Origin: Thermoflexibacter sp.
Lineage (GTDB): Bacteria; Bacteroidota; Bacteroidia; Cytophagales; Thermoflexibacteraceae
Direction: 5' to 3'
DNA: 7,465 nucleotides
Assembly: GCA_025455345.1 (NCBI GenBank)
Contig: JALOMS010000217.1
Span: 1-7,465 of the forward strand
Positions 1-6,349 of the stretch are shown here, one piece after another. The position numbers and the translations under genes were made by a program. Within the stretch, counting starts at the first letter, position 1, and each line of letters begins with the position of its first letter. The notes below the pieces were generated by a model that saw nothing but the letters and a program-made list of their open reading frames with translations, was not told where the DNA came from and ran no database searches.

Positions 1-636
1 TCCCAATCTCCCGCCCGCTATTTCCCCGCTGTGTATTCGGACAGACGGATTTGCGCGCAAAAATCTCACAAACAACCCCAACCGAGGGACAAGTTCGACC
101 ATACGATGGAACGTGGCCGTACTCCACATTTGAGCTACGCTGAAAACCTCATCGAAATACGGAGCAGCCGAGGCGTCCTGCGGAAGACCGGAAGTGGGAG
201 GGCTCGACGAATCGCGACAGACGTACATTGCTAACGAAGTGTCGCCGCTGAACACGTAACCGTTACTTTCAACTACGGCATCACGATGAATGTGAACGTA
301 CAGCAAAAAGGGCGGCGGGGTGGTGTAGAAGTGTCGGGGGTATGAGTCGCCGTTGTTTGGCCAATACTGGTTCCGGTTGATGGGTTTGTTGTAGAAATAA
401 AGCGTTTCGAGAGATCGAAGATCGATGGCGTCCGTTTGAAGGTCGCGACTACACTTGCGGTCGAATATCGAGTCGTATCTCATCTTTATCACATCCTGGC
501 TTTCAATCCACTTGCACAGCTGATCGTCGCCAGTCCACCGGAAATAGGACTGTATCAGTACATTCGAATGGTCCGTCATTGAGTTCCAGTTGGCCGCCGT
601 TGGACCATTGTTTATGTCGAGCTTAGTGCGTGCAGT
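1..636 (-). CDS. Partial eukaryotic exon, GT61/DUF563-like glycosyltransferase
   Basis: Seen: the minus strand is open for 212 codons from base 636 to the window edge, with no stop and no convincing start. Codons and composition are GC-richer than in the bacterial genes to the right. The translation has cysteine- and tryptophan-containing lumenal-type segments, YVHIHRDAVV at residues 113-122, and a late segment MWSTATFHRMVELVPRLGLF at about 170-189. Known: GT61-family (DUF563, EOGT/POMGNT2-like) enzymes are Golgi or ER glycosyltransferases. They carry a comparable 'hydrophobic-W-x-FH-x5-PRL' segment ahead of the catalytic core, followed by a 'hydrophobic-L-x-x-NPxVRIH' stretch, which is also present here. 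Inferred: this is an internal exon of a metazoan secretory-pathway glycosyltransferase. The sequence TTGTAG just before base 636 is a plausible splice acceptor. The catalytic half would lie beyond the left edge. Family confidence is moderate; eukaryotic origin is more secure than the enzyme name. Confidence 0.6.
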
Positions 637-1209
637 CTACAACAGTCACACGTTTCATTGCAAAATAACCTGTTAAAATTGTCCACTCTACAGATAAGTC
701 TAGCGTTTCATCGAGTGTTCATCAGTCTATTAATAATTATTCCAGAAGCATTCTGCTAGGTTGCAATGTGAAATAAACACACACCAAAGTAAATATATAC
801 ATTATACACACTCCAGCTGCACTGATATCGACCCGACTTTGAAGCTGAAGTAGTTAAATTTCGAGTTCAAATGTAGTCAAATAAATGAGACGAAGCACAT
901 CAAGAAATAGTTAGCTAACCCTACGTGATTTGTACTAATATGAACCTGTATTAGAGCGACTAAGAACGGTGTACGCCGTTTTATAAAAGGCTCAATCACT
1001 GATTTAGGGTGTGAACTCGTGAAGGAAAAAATATAATCTCAGGATGTTAGTCATTGCATGTTTCTATGGAGCGGAATCGTGTTTCGGGCTTGCAACTGTT
1101 GACCTGTGTCATGAGGTTTTGGTTACTGCGTGGTGTCGATGATTAGGCTACAGCAGGAATCGCGTCTACTGTTGAGCTGACCCCAATTGACCTTGCGAAT
1201 TTAACCCAC
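637..1209 (-). other. Intron-like non-coding DNA (eukaryotic side)
   Basis: About 570 bases, AT-richer than the exon to its left, with stops in all frames and no bacterial gene, RNA gene or promoter that I recognise. Read on the minus strand it ends in a TTGTAG acceptor at 637 after a modest T-rich stretch. It could begin at GTGGGT (1209-1204) or GTCACT (1242-1237); both donors leave phase 0, which matches the exon beginning at 636. The reading as an intron is inference; it could equally be a promoter or intergenic segment. A TATAAAAGG string on the plus strand at 982-990 is noted but not called. Confidence 0.4.
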
Positions 1210-2526
1210 TCTTTGAAGTACAGCAACGTTTCGTAGAGTGACCTGCGTCTGCCAAGGTAACACAACTGTCGTGATGTGCCTGTGATGCTGTGCCAGTACC
1301 GCCATGTAGTCGTCATCTCCTCCCCAAACGAACTTCAATTGTTTAACATCGAGCACTGAGTCGTTCCAAGTTTTGTCTCCCCCACCGCTGACTCTTCCTT
1401 GCAATTCCTCGATAATCCATTGGTCTATGACATCTGTAAATTCATCTAAATCAACATCTTCCTCTTCTTCTTCGTTATTTTCTTGGTCTCTAAACACATC
1501 TATTTCCAGACCAACCAATTTACCTGCTAATTTGATATTTTGACCACCTTTCCCTATTGCTAAGGATACTTGGTCTCTTTTGAGGAAAACAGCCGCTCTT
1601 CCGTTGCCTGCGTCTATCTTAATAGAAGTGATTTTGGCTGGGCTTAAGGCTCTGGCAATAAATAGCTCTACATTGTCAGTATAGTTAATAACATCTATAT
1701 TTTCATTGTCCAATTCTCTTACTATACTGTGGATACGTGAGCCTTTCATACCTACGCAAGCACCTACTGGGTCTATTCGGTCGTCGTAAGATTCAACAGC
1801 CACCTTTGCTCTCTCCCCGGGTTCTCTGACAACTTTGCGTATGGTGATTACGCCCTCAAATACTTCAGGTACTTCTCCTTCAAATAGTTTTTCTAAAAAC
1901 ATGGGAGAGGTACGAGAGAGAATAATTTTAGGTGTACCATTATTCATTTCTACTCTATGAATAATCGCTTTTACGGTATCTCCCTTGCGGAAACGGTCTT
2001 TGTAGATTTGTTCGTTTTTAGGGAGGACAAGTTCTTTTCTATCAGCGTCTAACAAAAGAATTTCTTTATTGGGCAATACTTGATACACTTCACCAACGAT
2101 GATTTCGCCGACCTTGTCCTTGTATTTTTGGAAAAGTAATTCTTTTTCAAGGTCTTTGATTTTTTGTATGAGTGTCTGACGTGCCGTCTGTACCAATCTC
2201 CTCCCGAAATCTCCATCTATATTTACATTTTCGGCGACTTCTTCTCCTATGTCAAAGTCAGCATCTATTTTTTTTGCTTCGGAGAGAGGTATCTGTGTAT
2301 TGGGGTCTATCCCTTCTGTATCATTAGCCACTACGTGCCTATATCTTAGAATTTCCAAATCTCCTTTTTCTACGTTGATAATTACGTCAAAATTATCGTC
2401 AGTGTGAAATTTTTTCTTAATCATCGTTCTGAATACGTCTTCTACAATGCGAATCATCGTAGGACGGTCGATGTTTTTTTGCTTGGCAAACTCTGCAAAC
2501 GATTCTATTAATATGCTTGCGTCCAT
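1201..2526 (-). CDS. nusA: Transcription factor NusA, 3' end replaced by foreign sequence
   Basis: NusA binds RNA polymerase and nascent RNA and controls pausing, intrinsic termination and antitermination. Residues 1-376 (2526-1399) are native: the polymerase-binding N-terminal domain at about 1-130, S1 domain at about 137-205 (ending in ILSRTSP), KH1 at about 235-290 with GMKGSRI at 259-265, and KH2 at about 300-347 with IGKGGQN at 324-330. An acidic EEEEEDVDLDEF linker and the start of the C-terminal helix (DQWIIEELQ) follow. The family is usually about 410-430 residues in this phylum, so roughly 40 residues are missing. The final 65 codons come from unrelated DNA. The start follows the rimP stop by 15 bases, showing one operon. 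infB, the common next gene, is absent because of the junction. The RNA-binding core is intact, so in the source genome the gene is probably whole and normal. Confidence 0.95.
   Translation of the reverse strand: MDASILIESFAEFAKQKNIDRPTMIRIVEDVFRTMIKKKFHTDDNFDVIINVEKGDLEILRYRHVVANDTEGIDPNTQIPLSEAKKIDADFDIGEEVAENVNIDGDFGRRLVQTARQTLIQKIKDLEKELLFQKYKDKVGEIIVGEVYQVLPNKEILLLDADRKELVLPKNEQIYKDRFRKGDTVKAIIHRVEMNNGTPKIILSRTSPMFLEKLFEGEVPEVFEGVITIRKVVREPGERAKVAVESYDDRIDPVGACVGMKGSRIHSIVRELDNENIDVINYTDNVELFIARALSPAKITSIKIDAGNGRAAVFLKRDQVSLAIGKGGQNIKLAGKLVGLEIDVFRDQENNEEEEEDVDLDEFTDVIDQWIIEELQGRVSGGGDKTWNDSVLDVKQLKFVWGGDDDYMAVLAQHHRHITTVVLPWQTQVTLRNVAVLQRVG
1210..1398 (-). other. Possible upstream exon fragment fused in frame to nusA
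   Basis: Seen: this stretch supplies the last 65 codons and the stop (1201-1203) of the open frame that begins as nusA. The translation includes KQLKFVWGGDDDYMAVLAQH and VLPWQTQVTLRNVAVL. It bears no resemblance to a NusA C-terminus, which should continue as a short helix-hairpin-helix-like acidic tail. The other two minus-strand frames meet stops early, so only this frame is long. Inferred: it may be an exon of the same gene as the 1-636 exon, because candidate donors at 1243/1242 or 1210/1209 both end in phase 0, the phase in which the 636 exon begins. Alternatively it is non-coding DNA open by chance; 65 codons is short. Confidence 0.35.
1385..1400. other. Bacterium-eukaryote junction inside nusA
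   Basis: NusA similarity is normal up to the residues IIEELQ (last codon 1401-1399) and stops there. The next codons read GRVSGGGDKTW, where Bacteroidota NusA normally continues with a GIG-type segment. Composition and gene type change at the same point. The exact breakpoint cannot be placed better than about 15 bases without the intact nusA and host sequences. No inverted terminal repeat, target-site duplication or insertion sequence is visible at the junction. Confidence 0.75.
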
Positions 2527-2541
2527 ATCCTTAAAAATGAA

Positions 2542-3033
2542 TTAGTTAAAATTTATTAAGACGGTGGTTTGTTTGATTTCTGCAAAGGCAATCCCCAGAA
2601 GCATCTCTTCTGGTTTTATTTTTGCCCCGTCTTTTTGCTTATGCTCTTTTTTATTTTTTTCTGGCAATAGTATAATTTTATCTTCGCTTACTGCTTGTAA
2701 AATTCCATGCTTAATCGTGCCGTCAGTGAGTTCGACTTTGAGTTTTCTTCCGATTCGACTCAGGTATTGGCGATTCATTTTGAGGGGGAGGTCTATTCCC
2801 GTAGAGCTAACTTCCAACAAATAACTGTCCTCAAAAAGATTTTGATTTTCTATCATTTCTCCCACTTTTCTACTGACAGAAGCGCACTGGTCAAGCGTAA
2901 TTCCTTTGTCTCCATCGAGCAGAATTACCAATTTGTACTTCCTGTTTTTCTCGTAAATCTTCAAATCTACCAAAAATAAGTCTTCAGAAAGGGCAGTTTC
3001 TATGATTTCCTTTATTTTATTTTTCAAATCCAT
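2542..3033 (-). CDS. rimP: Ribosome maturation factor RimP
   Basis: RimP assists maturation of the 30S ribosomal subunit. From the ATG at 3033 the protein has 163 residues, normal for the family. The N-terminal alpha/beta domain contains LLDGDKGITLDQCASVSRKV (39-57) and LEVSSTGIDLPL (73-84), the counterpart of the family signature LEVSSPGLDRPL. The C-terminal SH3-like domain follows, from about residue 93 to 160 (RKLKVELTDG...ILQAV...ILLPE). The frame is open 50 codons further upstream, to 3183, but that extension is unlike RimP, spans a terminator-like hairpin and overlaps the divergent promoter region, so I reject it. The leader is AT-rich without a strong Shine-Dalgarno site, as is common in Bacteroidota. 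The gene lies 15 bases ahead of nusA and is co-transcribed with it. The signature has T for P and L for R. Confidence 0.92.
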   Translation of the reverse strand: MDLKNKIKEIIETALSEDLFLVDLKIYEKNRKYKLVILLDGDKGITLDQCASVSRKVGEMIENQNLFEDSYLLEVSSTGIDLPLKMNRQYLSRIGRKLKVELTDGTIKHGILQAVSEDKIILLPEKNKKEHKQKDGAKIKPEEMLLGIAFAEIKQTTVLINFN

Positions 3034-3046
3034 TGTGTATATAGAA

Positions 3047-3075
3047 TAAAAAAGGGGAATCACTTCCCCATTTTT
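3047..3075 (-). terminator. Intrinsic-terminator-like hairpin in the rimP-nusA leader (candidate attenuator)
   Basis: Read on the minus strand: GGGGAA, loop GTGA, TTCCCC, then six T and ATT. The stem has six perfect pairs, four of them G-C, capped by a GNRA-type tetraloop (GUGA in RNA). A flanking A5/T5 pairing across one mismatch could lengthen it. It ends 14 bases before the rimP ATG and lies downstream of the candidate promoter at 3102-3132. No minus-strand gene precedes it in the window, so it is a leader element and not the terminator of an upstream gene. Its symmetry means it could also terminate rightward transcription. The structure is seen; the attenuation role is inferred. Confidence 0.6.
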
Positions 3076-3101
3076 AAAACGTCTTTCTACTAAAATCATT
3101 A

Positions 3102-3132
3102 CAAAGTTAGGATTATTTTTTGAATTAAACAA
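3102..3132 (-). promoter_or_regulatory. Candidate Bacteroidota-type promoter for rimP-nusA
   Basis: On the minus strand TAACTTTG (3109-3102) fits the Bacteroidota -7 consensus TAnnTTTG exactly. A TTG (3132-3130) stands 20 bases upstream, in the range expected for the -33 element. Transcription would begin near 3095, giving a leader of about 60 bases that contains the terminator-like hairpin. The match is by motif only. Confidence 0.5.
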
Positions 3133-3152
3133 GAGTAAGGTATATAATTTTG
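3119..3152 (+). promoter_or_regulatory. Candidate Bacteroidota-type promoter for the EamA-type carrier gene
   Basis: TAATTTTG (3145-3152) matches TAnnTTTG exactly, with TTTG (3119-3122) 22 bases upstream, at the long end of accepted spacing. Transcription would start near 3159, about 65 bases before the ATG at 3226. The site physically overlaps the oppositely directed rimP promoter. Confidence 0.4.
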
Positions 3153-3225
3153 TTTTACCTTTGAAACTTTGAATCGTTATCAAAACAAAAAATTACTTTT
3201 AAGATTATTCAACATTTATTCATTC

Positions 3226-4128
3226 ATGTTTCGCGATTATTTACAGCTCCATTTTATTGTTTTACTTTGGGGGTTTACTGCAATTTTAGGTAGATTGATT
3301 CATGTGCCTTCTTCTGAGTTGGTTCTTTATCGGACTTTGCTTGCTTGTTTGGGCTTGTTTGCTTTGTTGCTGCTTCGCAAAGAAACCATGCTAATTAGTA
3401 AAAATGCGATTATCAAAATTATGTTTACAGGCGCATTGATTTCTTTGCATTGGATACTTTTCTTTGAAGCGGCGAGGGTAGCCAATGTTTCAGTCTGCTT
3501 AGCAGGCATGGCTACAAGCTCTTTGTGGACGGCAATCTTAGAGCCGTTTATAACCAAACGACCAATCAAGTGGTACGAAGTAATTTTGGGCTTGATAGTT
3601 ATTTTAGGATTGTATATTGTTTTTCACTTTGAATTTCAATATGTTGAAGGACTTGTCATGGCAATATTTTCAGCTCTTTTAGCTTCCATATTTAGCATTA
3701 CCAATTCCAAGTTTGCGCTTAGATACAATCATTTTACGATTACTTTTTATGAGATGATAGGGGCTTTTTTGGCAACTGTCGTGATGATTCCTACTTATAA
3801 TATATTGGTGAATGGAAATATTGGTTTTCAGTTACTCCCCAATTTCAAAGATTGGTTATATATAGGTATTTTAGCAATAGTTTGTACGGTTTATGCTTAT
3901 TCGGTAGCAGTAGAATTGATGAAAAGGATTTCTGCGTTTGCTATTAATCTTACCGTCAATTTAGAACCTGTGTATGGCATTTTATTGGCTGTGCTATTTT
4001 TTGATGAGCATAATAGCATGACCAAAGAGTTTTATTTTGGCACATTGATTATACTTCTTGCAGTTTTGATATATCCAAGCATTAAAAAATGGGATGAGAA
4101 AAGAAAATGGGTAGAAGAAAAATTATAA
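3226..4128 (+). CDS. EamA/DMT-family membrane transporter (10 TM), substrate unknown
   Basis: A 300-residue inner-membrane protein of the drug/metabolite transporter superfamily, which exports or takes up small metabolites. Seen: about ten hydrophobic segments arranged as two repeats, roughly residues 8-133 and 141-285. The first begins LHFIVLLWGFTAILGRLI. Each repeat has a matching LEP motif near its last helices (LEPF at 105-108, LEPVYGILLAVLFFDE at 246-261), the second being the classic EamA C-terminal signature. A charged cytoplasmic tail (KKWDEKRKWVEEK) closes the protein. I chose the ATG at 3226; a TTG at 3169 would add 19 polar residues atypical of the family and would nearly abut the predicted transcription start. 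It is divergent from rimP, and the next gene follows after 42 bases, possibly in one transcript. No neighbour suggests a substrate. Confidence 0.85.
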   Translation: MFRDYLQLHFIVLLWGFTAILGRLIHVPSSELVLYRTLLACLGLFALLLLRKETMLISKNAIIKIMFTGALISLHWILFFEAARVANVSVCLAGMATSSLWTAILEPFITKRPIKWYEVILGLIVILGLYIVFHFEFQYVEGLVMAIFSALLASIFSITNSKFALRYNHFTITFYEMIGAFLATVVMIPTYNILVNGNIGFQLLPNFKDWLYIGILAIVCTVYAYSVAVELMKRISAFAINLTVNLEPVYGILLAVLFFDEHNSMTKEFYFGTLIILLAVLIYPSIKKWDEKRKWVEEKL

Positions 4129-4170
4129 AAATAGAAATCAACTCATAAACCCAAAAACTTTAAAACAAGC

Positions 4171-4656
4171 ATGAAAGAGGATTCGTTTTTTTTGCCCTTA
4201 TTCATTAAAGAAACTCTTTATCTTTTTCATAAAGAGGCTAATATATATGCCAATGTCTCTGAGGAAGTGCCTACTTTGCTTGCCTCTGAATCTAACTTGC
4301 AAGAACAAACTATGCAAAATTTGCCTTTTTTAGTCTTGCATGAGGAAGCTATGCCTCTGCCCCCTCCTTTGGAAGAATTGCTTGGTAATATTCTCAAAGC
4401 AATTCGTATTCCTTTGAATCAAATAGAAAAACGTTCTTTGGGTGATTTTCAGCCAATAATGGCAAAAGAGCGTACTTTTATTCTTATTTTTAGTTCTTCT
4501 TCTATACCTAAGTTATTTTCATCTTTGGAGAAAAATAAGACCAGAGCCTTGACCCAAGATACACAAGTTTTGTTTTCAGACGCATTGGCTGAATTAAGTA
4601 ATGACAAAACAAAGAAAATGGCTCTTTGGACGGAGCTTAAGCGAGTATTTACTTAG
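4171..4656 (+). CDS. Small protein with HolD-like (DNA polymerase III psi) C-terminal half
   Basis: A 161-residue soluble protein with no signal peptide or membrane segment, which I do not recognise with certainty. Seen: a proline-rich patch LPPPLEELLGNILKAI at about 63-78, a QI-x4-L segment at 84-90, a beta-strand-like ERTFILIF at 100-107, and a C-terminal stretch QVLFSDALAELSNDKTKKMA-LW-TELKRVF (132-160). Known, from memory: Escherichia coli HolD (137 residues) has PLVSDVLRAL, then QVLQL, and ends QVASPALTDLRANPTARAAL-W-QQICTYE, giving the same order and spacing of elements. Inferred: a divergent psi-type clamp-loader accessory subunit with a uracil-glycosylase-like fold, about 25 residues longer at the N-terminus. 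It could instead be an unrelated lineage-specific protein. It starts 42 bases after the EamA carrier gene. The 185 bases that follow, up to the next gene, hold no clear terminator or promoter. Confidence 0.5.
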   Translation: MKEDSFFLPLFIKETLYLFHKEANIYANVSEEVPTLLASESNLQEQTMQNLPFLVLHEEAMPLPPPLEELLGNILKAIRIPLNQIEKRSLGDFQPIMAKERTFILIFSSSSIPKLFSSLEKNKTRALTQDTQVLFSDALAELSNDKTKKMALWTELKRVFT

Positions 4657-4841
4657 GAAAATACATGAGAACTGAATTAAAATGATTTTATTAGACAATC
4701 TTCAGTATTTAGACTTGTAGATTTGTTTGAAAGACCTATTAAAATCGATTCATTATCAATTCAAGCGAAAAAATCAAAGTTAATTTGTATAATTCTAAGA
4801 AATTATATTCCTTAGCTAAATAGAAACCTGAAAATACGAAA

Positions 4842-6158
4842 ATGGAAACAAAAGCAGAAAAACCACGTCTTTCTTTTTGGCAAATTTGGAATATGAGTTT
4901 TGGATTTATGGGTATCCAATTTGGCTTTGAGCTACAAAACTCCAATGTGAGCCGTATTTTTGAAACTTTAGGCGCAAATAAAGATGAAATTCCTATTCTT
5001 TGGATTGCCGCTCCCGCTACGGGGCTTTTGATACAGCCTATCATTGGATATCTCAGCGACCATACTTGGCATCCGCGTTGGGGGCGAAGAAGACCTTTCT
5101 TTTTCATAGGGGCTTTGTTGGCTTCTATTGCTTTGATTTTCATGCCTAACTCCCCCGAATTGTGGATTGCGGGAGGTATGCTTTGGATTATGGACGCTTC
5201 TATTAATATTTCTATGGAGCCTTTTAGAGCCTACGTAGGCGATATGTTGCCTTCCCAACAACGTACTACGGGGTTTGCCATGCAAAGTTTTTTTATTGGA
5301 GTGGGTTCTGTGATAGCCGCTTTATTGCCTTGGATATTTGCCAATTGGTTTGACGTAGCCAATACAGCACCTGCGGGCATGATTCCTCCTTCTGTCAAAT
5401 GGTCTTTTTATGCGGGTGCATTTGCCTTCTTTACTTGTGTGCTTTATACGGTTCTTTCCTCTAAGGAGTATCCTCCTGACGATATAGAGGCTTTTAATAA
5501 AGAAAAATCAGAAATCAAGTTTATAGATGGGGTAAAAGAAACTTTCTTAGGTATATTTAAAATGCCTAAAACCATGACTCAATTGGCAGTAGTCCAATTT
5601 TTCACTTGGTTTGCCCTTTTTTGTATGTGGATATATACAAACAATGCCGTTACTAACTATTTATATGGCACATCAGACCCTACGAGCGAGCTATACAATG
5701 AAGGCGCAAATTGGGCTAATGTTTGCTCCAGTATCCGCAACTTAGTAGCCGCCACAGGAGCTTTTCTCATACCTATTCTTGCCCAAAAGACAAGTCGTAA
5801 AACAGCTCACTTTATTTGTTTGTGTATAGGAGGTGTAGGTTTGCTTTCCATTAACTTTATACCTGCTCCAGTATATTTAGCCGTTTCTATGGGTATGGTA
5901 GGGATTGCATGGGCAAGCATTTTATCTATGCCTTATGCCATGTTAGCTGGTGCTTTGCCTGCGGGTAAAATGGGCTATTACATGGGGGTTTTTAACTTTT
6001 TTATTGTTATCCCTCAGCTCGTAGCGGCAGGCGCATTGGGCTATATCACCACACAAATCTTTGGGGGGAATACACTTTATACCATTGCTTTGGGTGGAGT
6101 TTCTATGATTTTTGCAGGTTTGTTATGCCTAAAAGTCAAAGATATAGATGATAGGTAG
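4842..6158 (+). CDS. SLC45/SUC-like MFS sugar transporter
   Basis: A 438-residue, about 12-helix inner-membrane carrier of the major facilitator superfamily. Seen: the N-terminal FWQIWNMSFGFMGIQFGFELQ helix, the loop-2/3 motif GYLSDHTWHPRWGRRRPFFF (69-88) with its RWGRRRP core, INISMEPFRAYVGDMLP (121-137), a central cytoplasmic loop of about 40 residues near 205-245, and a C-terminal half with AWASILSMPYAMLAG and GYYMGVFNFFIVIPQ. Known: RxGRRRP plus the FRAxxxDxxP helix typify plant SUC and animal SLC45 disaccharide-proton symporters, and bacterial homologues are often linked to maltose or other glucoside use. Inferred: sugar-proton symport; the exact sugar is unknown because no glycoside hydrolase or kinase lies nearby. 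The ATG at 4842 is the natural start. The TAG stop falls inside the first heptamer repeat. Confidence 0.88.
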   Translation: METKAEKPRLSFWQIWNMSFGFMGIQFGFELQNSNVSRIFETLGANKDEIPILWIAAPATGLLIQPIIGYLSDHTWHPRWGRRRPFFFIGALLASIALIFMPNSPELWIAGGMLWIMDASINISMEPFRAYVGDMLPSQQRTTGFAMQSFFIGVGSVIAALLPWIFANWFDVANTAPAGMIPPSVKWSFYAGAFAFFTCVLYTVLSSKEYPPDDIEAFNKEKSEIKFIDGVKETFLGIFKMPKTMTQLAVVQFFTWFALFCMWIYTNNAVTNYLYGTSDPTSELYNEGANWANVCSSIRNLVAATGAFLIPILAQKTSRKTAHFICLCIGGVGLLSINFIPAPVYLAVSMGMVGIAWASILSMPYAMLAGALPAGKMGYYMGVFNFFIVIPQLVAAGALGYITTQIFGGNTLYTIALGGVSMIFAGLLCLKVKDIDDR

Positions 6159-6195
6159 TAGGTAGTAGTGAGTGGTGAGTAGTGAGTGGTGAGTG
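6154..6195 (+). repeat. Six-unit degenerate heptamer array 1 (42 bases)
   Basis: Six head-to-tail heptamers: GGTAGTA twice, then GTGAGTG, GTGAGTA, GTGAGTG, GTGAGTG, also readable as a 14-base period over the later units. It starts inside the last codons of the MFS carrier gene and supplies its TAG stop. On the plus strand it places stops in all three frames; the minus strand has none. It resembles the short tandemly repeated heptamers known from cyanobacteria, but that is analogy only. Confidence 0.8.
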
Positions 6196-6267
6196 TATTT
6201 AATCAATTGTTTTTCAGATTATTATAAACAAAATAGTATAGATTAATTTTAAATAAGCACTTGAATA

Positions 6268-6309
6268 GTTATGAGTTATGAGTTATAAATTATGAGTTAT
6301 AAATTAAAT
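6268..6309 (+). repeat. Six-unit degenerate heptamer array 2 (42 bases)
   Basis: Six heptamers in register: GTTATGA, GTTATGA, GTTATAA, ATTATGA, GTTATAA and the degenerate ATTAAAT, with a 14-base superperiod. Its length equals that of array 1, which ends 72 bases to the left. It carries stops in all three frames on both strands. It lies 40 bases upstream of the lipoprotein gene, with a short GC-richer stretch (GCAACGGCGAATCG, 6311-6324) in between. Confidence 0.8.
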
Positions 6310-6349
6310 CGCAACGGCGAATCGTGTAACATTTGCAATAATATAATTT

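Noticed and set aside
31..234. 67-codon plus-strand frame inside the glycosyltransferase exon
   Set aside because: It is antisense to the better-supported long minus-strand exon and has no protein-like features.
982..1141. TATAAAAGG box on the plus strand followed by a 32-codon frame from 1043
   Set aside because: The frame is very short with no recognisable protein, and a single TATA-like string is expected by chance in AT-rich DNA.
3034..3183. Fifty-codon N-terminal extension of RimP
   Set aside because: It is unlike RimP, spans the terminator-like hairpin and candidate promoter, and the internal ATG at 3033 gives the normal family length.
3169..3225. TTG start for the EamA carrier
   Set aside because: It adds 19 atypical polar residues and lies only about 10 bases from the predicted transcription start; the ATG at 3226 begins just before the first helix.
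4718..4725. TAGATTTG as a promoter for the MFS carrier
   Set aside because: It fits TAnnTTTG, but no TTG stands at the expected distance upstream and it lies 117 bases from the start codon.
4739..5285. Minus-strand frames of 134 and 105 codons over the MFS gene start
   Set aside because: They are antisense shadows of a clear transporter gene, with basic, low-quality translations.
6154..6309. CRISPR array or phage attachment site
   Set aside because: The units are 7 bases, contiguous and without spacers, and no integrase or cas gene is present.
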